This document shows, piece by piece, positions 13,156 through 24,543 of a DNA stretch of 64,000 bases (within the stretch, counting starts at the first letter, position 1; the number at the start of each line of letters is the position of its first letter). The notes below the pieces were generated by a model, which was given only the letters and a program-made list of their open reading frames with translations, had not been told where the DNA came from and did not search any database. Source of the stretch: Hemicentrotus pulcherrimus (lineage: Eukaryota > Echinodermata > Echinoidea > Camarodonta > Strongylocentrotidae). The DNA is taken from positions 192,226 through 256,225 of the forward strand of contig BEXV01000092.1 of assembly GCA_003118195.1 (NCBI GenBank). The letters run 5' to 3'. A program made the translations under genes and the position numbers.

Positions 13156-16100
13156 TTGGAGGAGGGAAAGCTAACATTCTGTGATCTATTTCAAAATAGA
13201 CTTCTGAAAACAACAAGGAGGGATTGACAAAAATTGTCATATGATTCTGATGCATGAACCGCATTAAACTCTACCCTAGTTTATTAAGATATTAGGGATT
13301 AGATCCCTGACAAGAACTTCACATGATCTTGACAAATCAGGTGCCGGATTAGGGGAATACCAGTTTCTACTGCAAAGAAATCACTGACATTTGTCATTTT
13401 TGCAATAATAGATAATAACGATTGACAGCAATGTGACTGACATATGTGCCTGAGCTACCATCATTTTCTAGAACTTCAAAATATTTAAATAGAAATCTGA
13501 TACAAAAACTTTTAAAAAAAACACCTAATGTTTGCAATGTCATTCTAAAATGTATTCCATGAAATATATATTACAGTAATTGACTTGCTTACTTGTGATT
13601 TTAACATAAATGTTAATGCTTAACCAGTGCAATGATAAATCATCATCAGACCCTCTTATTAGCTTAGTCTTGTACCTTTAAATGTCCAATAACAATAAGG
13701 GGAGCTGTATCCATATATCTTCCACGGTTCAATAACAATGTGGTTGTGAAAATCAATGTGCTGGTTCCATCTTATTGATTTATGCTAATAAGCTTTAAAC
13801 ATCAATGTTCATATATTGGTAGCATCTTAATTTCTTAACAACCGATATATATGTCCATACATCTTCAGGAGAATGATGTGGAAACAGTACATATTAAAGA
13901 TACAGTTATATTGTAATATCTTTATCAGTAAAATGGGAAAAGCCCTAAAGGGTACCAATAGAACCATAAAGAAATACCTAAAAAGTCCTTTAAAAGGAAG
14001 ACAAATGTGATTTCTATGAAGATACATGTGCTTCTATCTGTATACAAAAGGATGACAATAACAAGAGGGAATACACTTACAAAAAGTTTCTGAAAAGTTT
14101 GTGTGAAAAGTTTTTATTAAAATCTTAGTGTAAAGGATTTCCATGGAAACAAACAAATATTTTATAGCTGATCTCCTCTAATTTCCACTGGGAAATGGAT
14201 CAATATTAATCATTTTTGTGCAGACAGGAAATAGGAAGAGACTGGTGGAAGCCTCTCTGGTATGTGTCATTACTTTGATGGCCAGTCTTCTGCTGATGAG
14301 ACATAAAAATGATAAGTAACCACTCTTTATTCAATTTCTCAAGCTGATTAACATATACGTCTGGAAGGTAAGAATTTGATTTGAAATTGACCATATGATA
14401 GTTTGTCAACCCTTTGCAGATAAATATATAACACTGAATTAATATAATGTCCTTGTAAAGTTTATACAAAATTATATTGATGTTATGTGAAAATTAGTTA
14501 AACTCTTAATGCAATTACTGACATAAGAGAAAAAAAAACTGGTTCTCCAACTCTCAAAAAACCCCATGAGAATCAACAAGTTCCACAGATTGAGACAAAC
14601 ATATGCACATTGTTAAGCTCAATAACAATATAAACTCTCCTGAAACTTATTTCAATCATGAAATTAGCACTGTAACCGCTTGGTAAATCCTTGCCCAAGC
14701 ATGGAAAGGGTGCCACATAAATCAAGGCAAAGTTACAAAGTTAACTATTTTTATCATTATGAAATATGAAACATTTTCTTAATGCTTCATTACATTGAAA
14801 ATAACTAAAAATTGAAGTTAATGTTATTTTTAATTAATTGAATTCCTTCTCAACAATTGCAAATTGCATTTGCTGATTTCATAGAAAAATTTCAATCAGA
14901 CATAAATCAGATTCTTCAGCAAACTTACCTTGACATATCCCTGTGCAGGGGGTAAGTACATATCCAAATAAACCATAATTTGCTGTGAAGGCTACAATAT
15001 CCAAGTAAAATCACACAAAATCAAGTAAAGAGATCAAAATCAAGATGACTCCAGTAAAGTATATGAAGCACACACTTCATCTGTCAGCAATTGTCCTGAA
15101 AGTTGTCTGACTTGATGAATGATAATGATTATGTGTATAAGCCTTTAAAAATCCATTGATATTCCACTGTTTGAAACTGGCATTTATTGAAGAGCCTTTT
15201 TCATGGAATGGAAATATCTTAGAGCAGATTATCCCCTAAAGCCTGCATAAAAATGGAGACTTGTGTGAAAATCACATTGCAAGATGACAAGACAACCACA
15301 TGCAAATCTCAGGTGTATGATGTCATCACCATCGCACATTGGCAAACTCTCACTGGCTACTGATATGACAATGCTACAACCTCGTGGGGAAATACGCAAG
15401 TGAGCCCCAATGAGTGTATATGTGGGTGAGCGCGTGAGTGTGCCTGAGTGGGCAAGTGCAAGAATTTGTGTATGTGTGTCCACGCCATGTGTGCAGACTT
15501 CTGTAAGAGGCAACATAATGTTCTTCTAGAAGTTTGAAGTTCCTGCTATGCAAGATCTTTGGGTTGTTAGTGAGTGTGAAAGTGAGACTAAGTGGGTAAG
15601 GGTTTAGGTGTGGGTGCGGGTGTGGGAGGAGGGGTGGGACCTCTCAGAAAGTGTTATGAGTAATCTTAGGGAAAATAACTGATCATTCTTGCAATTCAAA
15701 GAACAAGATCTACTTGATTAATTACTCACTTGGCTACTACCTAAAAAATACAGAGCATGGGTTTAGTTCTCTGGAATAGTATCCAGAAACATCCAATGGA
15801 AATAAAAATGAAGCCATTGTTTCTGGAAAGATGATTCAACATAATAACTAATTGTCATGTCACAGAAATCATATCTTATCTACATATTATTATTTAATTG
15901 TTTGTTTTTCAGTGTTAAGAGGAAATAAAAGCACAATGACTTTAATAGGTAACTTATTGGTCTTTGAACAGGAAGATTCCAGGTCTGAAGTACTTAAGTG
16001 AAACAAAACTCCCTATCACCTTGGGGAAATCCATAATATGTGTTTATACACTAAACCTTTTTGGAATGTCCCTTAGCTGCTATTTTAAGTTACATGCCAA

Positions 16101-16222
16101 GCTTAGTCTTGTAGCGCTCCTATTATTTCACTATTATGGAAAGTGACACACATATTGTAGAATATGATTTTTAATGCTTTGTTTCAGGCCAATACATTTT
16201 CAGTTTTATCATTTTTTAAAAA

Positions 16223-16223
<1 letters not shown>

Positions 16224-16283
<60 letters not shown>

Positions 16284-16292
16284 TTTTTTTTN
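16224..16292 (+). repeat. (AT)n followed by poly-T and an undetermined base
   Basis: An AT dinucleotide run is followed by a long T run ending in a single n at 16292. Length here is probably unreliable in the assembly. Confidence 0.85.
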
Positions 16293-16710
16293 GCAAAGCA
16301 GATAATGAGTTACATGCTTGATTTGTAGGTGATTTTCAAGGATTTGTTATTAAATAATAGCTAACAATTAAATATTGAAAAAAAAAGGAAAAGAGTAGGG
16401 AGACACTAAAAATACTTGGGCTCACTGTATTCATCTGACTTGTCCAATCTATCAGCTGCCCCCACCAATCTCTATAAAGACAAATCATTTTGTTTACTGA
16501 TCTATGAGCTTCATCCTCTTCATCTTGTCCTAATTCAATTCATAAGGAACAATTTCCCCTGTCCTGTCTCACAAATTTACCCCCTTCCTTCCAATTTGCT
16601 AATGTTCCATTCCATCTGACCATGTCAAACATTGTAACTCTGATGTTGTTGTCTCAATTATGACCAGAGTGATTCTAATCAGATGTCATAACAGATAATT
16701 TCATCTGTGA

Positions 16711-16765
16711 GAGCCAGAAGGGTATAAAATCATTACTTATACACAGAGGTAACACCCTTCTGGCC
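16711..16765. repeat. Hairpin-family copy
   Basis: The left arm GAGCCAGAAGGGTATAA pairs imperfectly with the right arm ggtaacacccttctggcc. It lies 25 bp from the next, more degenerate copy. Confidence 0.55.
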
Positions 16766-16790
16766 CCCCAAGAAACTCTTTTGCCTGTTT

Positions 16791-16850
16791 GGAGACATAA
16801 AGGCATTAGCTCTGTACTAAAGTATATGACGTTATGCCCTTCTGGCTCAG
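16791..16850. repeat. Hairpin-family copy, degenerate left arm
   Basis: The right arm gttatgcccttctggctc is well preserved. The left arm, ggagacataaaggcattagc, is diverged. Confidence 0.45.
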
Positions 16851-16999
16851 AAGGGACGATTTATATACATAATAACATACACCCCCTTCCCCAATTCTGT
16901 TTGTATCATACAGGGGATATACTAATTTCTTGTTGCCCTCATAAATGCTCCTATAAATATATATATGTAGAGTGAATTATTTTAATTATCATATTGTCA

Positions 17000-17063
17000 G
17001 TTTGGAGCCAGAGTGGCATTAACTGTATGTTTAAGATGAGTGAATGTCCTTCTGGCTCCAAAC
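17000..17063. repeat. Hairpin-family copy with perfect 12-bp ends
   Basis: GTTTGGAGCCAG at 17000-17011 is exactly mirrored at 17052-17063. The inner arms match the family (ggcattaact / gaatgtcctt). Confidence 0.65.
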
Positions 17064-17439
17064 AAAAAATTTATTGTTCTTTGTAAACATTACTATTAAG
17101 AACAGGTATATCAAACATATTTTTTGCACAATATCCTGTCATTGGAAATAAGCTAAATATTTGAAAAATAAATTTTGTCAAATTAGATTTCCTGATGGCA
17201 AATGTCTGATTAATACACTTTTGATGAATCACATTGAACTAAAAATATACACAATTCAGTCTTGAGTAACAAAGCAATATACCACACTGATATGACTACT
17301 GAAATAAAGTTTGTTAAGACCAGTATTTGAGATAATACCTCAACTAAGTGAAATACTTTGCCATTGGCCTAAATATCAAGCAAATATAACAAAGCCTGTA
17401 ATGTTCCCCTTAGTGGAACTCCCTACAACATGGAATTAT

Positions 17440-17604
17440 CTACATGAAGTTAATCAGATTTTGAAAGAAGGATGTAATTAATGAAGCTGTAAGAGGCACT
17501 GTTAGTAGCGTTTCCTGGCCTCCTTGGCGGTAGCGCCCATGAACTTCAGGTATTCTTCTTCCTTTTCTCAAGTAATCACCTTGGTTCATTAATCTCCAGC
17601 CTGG
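17440..17604 (-). CDS. Candidate alternative 3'-terminal exon
   Basis: An acceptor-like site (ctcttggcactaatcag) is followed in phase 0 by an open frame, PGWRLMNQGDYLRKGRR and onward to INFM and a stop. It is compatible with the phase-0 donor at 31371. A second frame in the same DNA also looks coding. It reads EEEYLKFMGATAKEARKRY with a stop at 17502, reachable in phase 0 from a weak acceptor (gaaaag). Its GC-ending codons are unlike the surrounding intron. An AATAAA on this strand lies near 17070. Only one frame, or neither, can be real. The product is unrecognised. Confidence 0.25.
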   Translation of the reverse strand, partial: PGWRLMNQGDYLRKGRRIPEVHGRYRQGGQETLLTVPLTASLITSFFQNLINFM

Positions 17605-20600
17605 CTGATTAGTGCCAAGAGACATGCCTTGGAGGGTCAATAGAACTAGTTACCCAACATTTGCTCTTTGCATTATTTTGCAGTAAATGAAGGGTTAGAG
17701 TTGCAAGTTTAGATGCATGCTTTTTACTGCCATTAAGTAGCACCAGTGTCCTGGATGTTTGCCTGAGCAAAATTGTTCAATGTGTTCTAAAACCATTCAT
17801 AATCTTTACTTCTACATCCTTTCTTCTAAATGTGCAGAAATTAATAATTCCACAAAGTGTGATAAATCACCTTTGTCATTTTAAGATGCAATGACGGTAA
17901 TTATTTCCATGAAACTTGGCTTTAAAGAAAAGATGATAGAAGCATGACAGAAAAACTTTAAAATAATTATTACCTACCAAAAGTAGAATTAAAGTAAAAT
18001 CTTTTAAAACTAGTCTGTTATTAGAAGGTTAACATAATTACTCTCAGTATGTGAATATAAAATGAGTGAATAAAATTGTGTCTTTTGGATTATTCTGATT
18101 CAGTCTAAATTTCCCAGCTACAGAGTGAAGGTTATGGAAAGTGGGTTATAATGACAGATTTGATTTGACAAGTGTCAACAAATGCTACAAATACTTAATA
18201 TATTGATACAGTATGCTTCCTCCAAAAAATCAATACCAAACATGAAAGTACTCGCTGCAATCATTAATCTAATTCATATCAATTACATTTTAAGAGCTGC
18301 AAACATGAGTTCAACAGAACACAAGCTATTCCAGGCTGCAGGTGGATGGTGGCAACATCAAGGTTTCAAATCGACTTTCCATGTTAGCTACACTCTTCCG
18401 GCCCCCCTCTCGACGGCCCCAACTCTGGCTTCCCATCTGCTTTCCTTCTGGAACCGTATCACCATCTCCTATGACCCACCTCCAAACTTTCTGACAAGAG
18501 TCATCAAATTCAAACCAAAGTTGTACCCAATTCAGACTATAGGAAATTTATATGAACCTTGTACAAAGAAATGTAAACAGAATCATCTTACAGTGAAAGG
18601 GGCATACAGACTGGATAACAATATTGTACAAAGAAATAGATTTGATGAGGTCAGTTGACAAGACAGCTGGCGCCCATCAGCAATACTGTCTCCCAATAAG
18701 CCTTACCCAGTTAAATAAAGTCGTACAATATGACATGTAGATTAGAACAAGACCTGGATTCTTTATCTATATCATAGCTATATGATACTTGTATGGTAGC
18801 TATACATTGAATCCTGCTAGTCTAAAGGGAGTGTTATACAACACAATAGCTTTGATAGAGTAGGGTGATGCAGGGATGTGATGAAAATTGCACTCTCTAC
18901 ACTTCATCCGAAAATGATTTCCTGCTGTATAATAATAGCAACAGCATCATTTCAGGGTTTGTATAGAGTACGATACCTATATGAGGAGGCCCTGGATATC
19001 AATGGATAGCTAGCTTGGTATGAAACTGATATACATGATATAAAATACATTACTTTGTGTTTATAAGGGGTAGGTAGATAAGAAGCTCAGTAATATGATT
19101 TCTTTTATTATATAACTATTACTTTGATTACTTGATTCTTATCAAGCCCACAAGTACAGCCTTTCTCACAATCACCTAACAGTGATCTTTGTCAGTTGTG
19201 TCATTGTCAGCGTGTAACGGTATGTATAATCAAAAGATTAATTCGAACTCTAATATTTATTCTTGAAAGTTCATGTAAGATATATATATATATATATGTT
19301 CTCAGATTTATCGGAATAGAAAGGGATACATCTTTGAGAAAATGTGATTCTATGCGTGTATGTACTTGTAAACCTATACAGGCAAACATATGTGTACCTG
19401 TTCCAAGCCATGGATAATGAATTATAGCAGATACAACCATAGATGGTTGTGAATGTTGTCTACCAAGCTATTGACAGCAGCTACAGGTAATTACTTGTCA
19501 GACATTCACAGGATGTCTGATAATTGTAAACCAAATATATAAGAGCAAGCTGTGCAAGTGCTATACAGGTGTTGCACACTAGAAGATGGACAAAATTAAT
19601 TCACACCTTGGCACTTGAACAAAGAGTTGACATTTAAGAGGTTTGTAGATATTCTGATAAGTGTTTAGATGAAGAAACCTTGAAACAAAGAACTTGTGAA
19701 ATAAACCTTTGATTCAACCTTGTGATTCAACCTATAAAAAAGATTAATAATAAGATAGAGGAACAAAATAGAAACAAATAGAAATATATTAACTCAGAGA
19801 GAAATTCAGTTAGATTGCAAAATGCTATGCCTTTTTTGAGTCAGTTTAATAAAAAATGAGTTCAAAATTTTGAAGTGGTTGATTTAGAACCAAGTCTTTA
19901 AATGACTTCATATATTCTCTTGACAAAGATTTTTTATGTATATCTTCACTATTATACATAGCCTTTAATATAAGTGTTACTAAACATGAAGTCACTGATC
20001 ATCCATTGCATGCATGTTGTCTGCCTTGTACAAGAGCATATGGTTTTGTTATCATTCCCCTGGACTTGGCCTCCATGGGCTCTTGAGCTCTACTTCCATT
20101 TTGGGTCTTCTTCTGTCACCTCCAGTAACCATCAGGACTTAAAGAAAGGACCGCAGAAGCATGTTCCAAAAATAAACCAGACAGTAAATCCTGAAGGCAT
20201 TGTTAAATCTTCTTCTTCATTGGATGCCATCCATTTCCTATAATGAGGCATTACCGGTATGACCTCTGTTCCATGTTATCTCAGGCTTCTTTATCAAATC
20301 TACAGCTAACCAAGAGCAATTAAGTCTTGGTCATTATAGTTATAGTTGTCATTATCGGTGAGGTATGGCTAGCGTTTTTAGGTTTCATTTATGTATGAAA
20401 TCTGAAGATTACATTAATATTCTTACTGTCAAAACAACAAGGTGACTATTATTGAACAATGTAAGATTTCTCATGTTTCTTAGGTGTGGGATTAAAAGAT
20501 TACAGAGATCAATTTTTAATATTGGCCATGTATAGTGCAAACCTGCTACCTCACATGGAGTTCCACAAAGAAGCCCCATATTTTCTGAACATTCTGTTCG

Positions 20601-20654
20601 TATCCTTCATTAATGAAGATTCAAAGAACAAACAGTTTGGTTCCCTTAATCGAA

Positions 20655-21745
20655 ATTTCCATATTCTGTCTAACAAAGTAGAGTTTCATGAAGTTCTTGA
20701 CCTTGAGAGCATTAAAAACTGAACTACTTTGAACCTCAAGAAAACAACAAACATGTTTTTGGGCTCTCGATCGATATAGATGTTTCCTAGAATGGATTTT
20801 AATGTTTTGTTGCATTGCAATTCAAGGAAACAACTGAACTAGATTTTATAGGTTGCCCCCCTCACTTGATTACCATACTATATTGAAAATAAAATGTTGA
20901 CTGTGTTGGGAACAAGTTTCCTTTGCATGTAACGAGTTAAGCCATTGGCCTTAACTGTCTAGAGAAATAATCAAGAATGACCAGATGCTTCAGACAATCT
21001 GGTTAAAAATATGTATGATGCTACAGTCCATATTCTGGACCTGAAGTCAACAAGGACCAAAACTTCAGTTTCCCAGATGAAGAAATTTAGAAAGAAACAG
21101 TATAGATAATGGGATTCGTTCAATCCTTAAGGGGGTTAAAATTCATCACAAGGATATCAAGTTTTTCTAGGCCTGTCTCAATTGCCATATGCTGTCCAAC
21201 AAAGTAGTGTTTCCTGAAGTTCTGACCTTGAGAGTGTAGACCGAAACTGTTTTGAACCTCAATGCATGACACCACAAACATGTTATTAGGCTGTCAGAAA
21301 AGATTTTTCCTAGAATGAAACTTGAAATTGTCAGCTGCTCACAAAAACACAGTTACTGCCATTGACAATATATAGCTCTCATAGGATATTCAGGAAAACA
21401 ACTGAGCTATATAATAAGGTAGCTCCTCCCTATTTGTAAATAACGATTGGACTGTTCTGGGAACAAGTTTCCTTTGCATGTAAAGATTTAAGCCATTGGC
21501 CTTTCTTGTCCGGAGAGATAAAAAATATGAAAGTCCAGATGCTTCAGACAATTTCTCAATATTAGGTCAAAGACAGTGTGATGCCCTGGTCCATATCCTG
21601 ATGACTAAAGTCAACAAGAAAAACATCAGTTACCCAGATGAAGAAACTTCCAAAGAAACAGAACAGCATATGGAACCTGTCATGTACCATTTAAGGGGGT
21701 AAAATTCATCAAAAGATGATCATATTATAAGGCCTGTTTTCATTA
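20655..21745 (+). repeat. Diverged direct tandem duplication, two units of about 0.53 kb
   Basis: Unit 1 (about 20655-21180) and unit 2 (about 21181-21745) share ordered matches. These include ccatat(t/g)ctgtc-aacaaagta, gttctt/gaccttgagag, acaaacatgtt, gggaacaagtttcctttgcatgtaa, agatgcttcagacaat, cagatgaagaaa, and taagggggt-aaaattcatca. The offset grows from 526 to 551 bp through indels. Short frames in each unit are not conserved between them, so it looks non-coding. Confidence 0.8.
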
Positions 21746-22757
21746 GACTGAGTTTTCAAGATAGCCTGCTAATTTTGATCAAGAAAATGAGCCCAATCAA
21801 ATTACGTTTGCTAAATATATGGCAGTGAATAAGGATGTAAGTAGTGGGCTTCTTCATATTCTATTATTTTACAGAAACTTGGGCTAGTTTGTGAAATAGC
21901 CCACTATTTGATCACTTAGTGGTCTCATTCAACTTGACTCTGACATGCTCTGTTTCATGATCTACTCCTCAAGCAAGTTGGTATAGCTGGACTTGGGCTA
22001 ATGGACACAGGGATGTCCAAACTGGGACTAAGGTCTTGACAAGCGTCAAGTTTGTTTGAGCTAATGAAGATGGCCCGTCTAGGATGATTTGGTCAGGGGG
22101 AAACAGGAGTCACTCCTTGAATTAATGCAGGATTCCGGCCCTCCTAATGACTGGGATTAAGTGATTTGATGGGATGCTTGTGTGGCCATCAAGAATACCT
22201 TGGAGGGAAGGAAGCGTACAAGATGCGGAGGAGATTCTTGAGAGCTGGCTTAAGATTTTAAACAGTCTTGCACTTCTTTTCCAAGTACAACTTGGAAATA
22301 GACCTTCAAAGGATCCCTGAAAGTGTTCATCCACCTGGTATTCTATATAATTCTGCATGATTTGTGATTTTATTAATAATAAGCTTTGAACAATAAAAGG
22401 GAGTTCTATTGGATAATGGGTAAATGATGAGTATTTTTTGTAAGCAATAAAATTGCCTAAACACAAACATGATTATTCCATGCAAGTACAAAACTAGAAA
22501 ATAATTTCTTTTAACTTCTGAAGTTATGTGCTCTCCTAAATCACTACTAGTTAATAGGAAGACACTAACTTTCATGATAAACAATTCACAACAGCTTAGC
22601 TTCCAAATCACCTCGAGCTCAAAAAGTATCAATTCACACCTGGGCAGAGATGGAGTGGCAAAGGCAGATTAAGTCTTTCAAAATGACATTCATGCTGGGC
22701 TGGGATTGGAAGCCCAGATCCAGTGATCATAACACTGGGTGTATATTGATTGATCCA

Positions 22758-22800
22758 TCAAATCAAATCAAATCAAATCATATCAAATCAAATCAATCAA
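22758..22800 (+). repeat. AATCA pentanucleotide repeat
   Basis: About eight imperfect units of aatca. Confidence 0.85.
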
Positions 22801-23907
22801 AATCTTCAAGCTCTCAACACATGATAAACTGTGCATTTTTCTTTGGCTGTGCCCAATTTTTTCTCAAAGTTTAGTCCTTCTATTCCTAGGTGTCTACTTG
22901 CAGGTTGTTCATTCTGGGCCAGTGATGTGAGTATCTCTCCGATCAGGTGAGCCTCATGTAACCTTCACCTTTCTGTCTAAAAAAAGAGATTTCCTTTTTC
23001 TGTCAAAGTCACACGCCATCGTCTCAGCCCATGGAATTCTCCTTCACACTTGTTGAATTGCTCTGAAATTGCTTTTTATTCTGTCAGTCACCAACCCGGC
23101 AATCAGAAAGATAGGTCATCACTATAAACGGGACATTTTAAATGACAAGTTTATTTATGCTCATTATTGTATAAAATGCAATATAGATTTTTATATCAAA
23201 AAGGAGAACAACAATTTCAAGAACTGAAAATGTATAATTCATACTTACATTGAAATTTCTAGTGCCATTTCCACAGAAAATTGTGATAACTATCCAAATT
23301 TCCTTCAAATGTTAATTCTAAAATACTGACAGGGCTGCATTTACATAATGACGCTGAGCTATGTGCAAATAGAGAAATTGCTTTAATGGAAGGATAAAGT
23401 CATAAGTTTAAGATGTTTTTCTATTGTGATTTTTCCATAAATTAGTCAGCAACACGTATCATTTTGTAATGATCTGTAGTTATGACTTTGCTCTATTTTG
23501 TTAGCTTTAGGTTAAATACTTTTCATATTAGACTTTTTATGGATATCATTGTTTTACTTGACACAGACTTTTAATAGCTCAAGGATACAGCCCCACCTTA
23601 AGGGGTTGTTAGGGAGGGGTGCTGACAGATGTTTTTCACTAGGGTGAGGATATTTTAGTAAGGTCAAGTTCACTGCTGTATAAAGTGTCGTTCCTCTCTT
23701 CCAAGTTATTATTCATATATGAACTCATCTGGATATTTTGCAATGAACAATGAAATACAATTATATAAATGATTCTCCTTTTTTTGTCTTACTTACTTCA
23801 CAAATATACATTATTTTGTATAAAGGTTTTCTTTCATTCAAAGTTGTTTTAGATTGTTTGGATCGCTTCAACAAACTTGAATTAAACTGAAATACAGAAA
23901 AAATAAG

Positions 23908-23909
<2 letters not shown>

Positions 23910-23938
<29 letters not shown>

Positions 23939-24135
23939 AGGAGAGAGAAAGAGAGAGAGGAGAGAGAGAGAGAGAGAGGAGAGAGAGGGAGAGAGAGAGA
24001 CATAGACTTAGAGAGAAAGAGAAAGTGAGAGAGTGAGCGGAATGAGAGTGATAACAAAGTAAACAGTGAAGGGGAGAGCGAAAGAGAGAAAGAGTAGAGA
24101 GAGAAAGGGAAGGGAGGGAGAGAGAGGGAAAGTGA
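23910..24135 (+). repeat. GA-rich microsatellite tract
   Basis: Interrupted (GA)n with GGGA spacers. Frames of 98 and 134 codons on the minus strand derive from it. Confidence 0.85.
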
Positions 24136-24424
24136 GTGAGAAGAAAGTGTGTGAATAGCAAGTCACATTTCCTGACACATACCTGATGAGCTCTGATAAG
24201 TGTAGGGAAGGGGGTATGACAGGAACCAGGAAAAGGGAGAACGAGGGGGGATAAGAGGGGCAACACTACCACTGCCCTAATGATGTCAATGTCAGCAAAT
24301 AGAATGACCTTTTTTTCTCTGTCTAAGAGACCAGGAAGGGACGAAAGTACACTGGAATTTTCAATTTACCATAGAAACAAAGAATACAATGAATCAACAA
24401 TGACCCATGCAAAAGATTAACATG

Positions 24425-24543
24425 CCTAGCACCATGGGTGTCGATCTGTAATCGATACCCATTGTTCAGGGGGGGGGGATGATCTATCCATTCATCCCCC
24501 CTGAACAATAGGTATTACGTAAGGAGCGACACCCATGCCTAGG
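24425..24543. mobile_element. Palindromic foldback element, about 119 bp
   Basis: The left half, CCTAGCACCATGGGTGTCG, mirrors the right end, whose reverse complement starts CCTAGGCATGGGTGTCG. The arms continue through CATTGTTCAGGGGGG to a short loop near 24480-24490. They are imperfect but nearly full length. No open frame is meaningful. It looks like a small non-autonomous inverted-repeat element. Confidence 0.65.

Noticed and set aside
15229..15516. 95-codon minus-strand ORF
   Set aside because: Much of it is opposite a GT-rich low-complexity stretch (15400-15490). There are no domain features.
22122..22320. Possible exon in GC-moderate DNA
   Set aside because: Plus- and minus-strand frames of similar length coexist without convincing splice sites.
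22758..22800. Regular short repeat considered as CRISPR-like array
   Set aside because: It is a simple pentanucleotide microsatellite without spacers. No cas genes are present and the DNA is eukaryotic in character.
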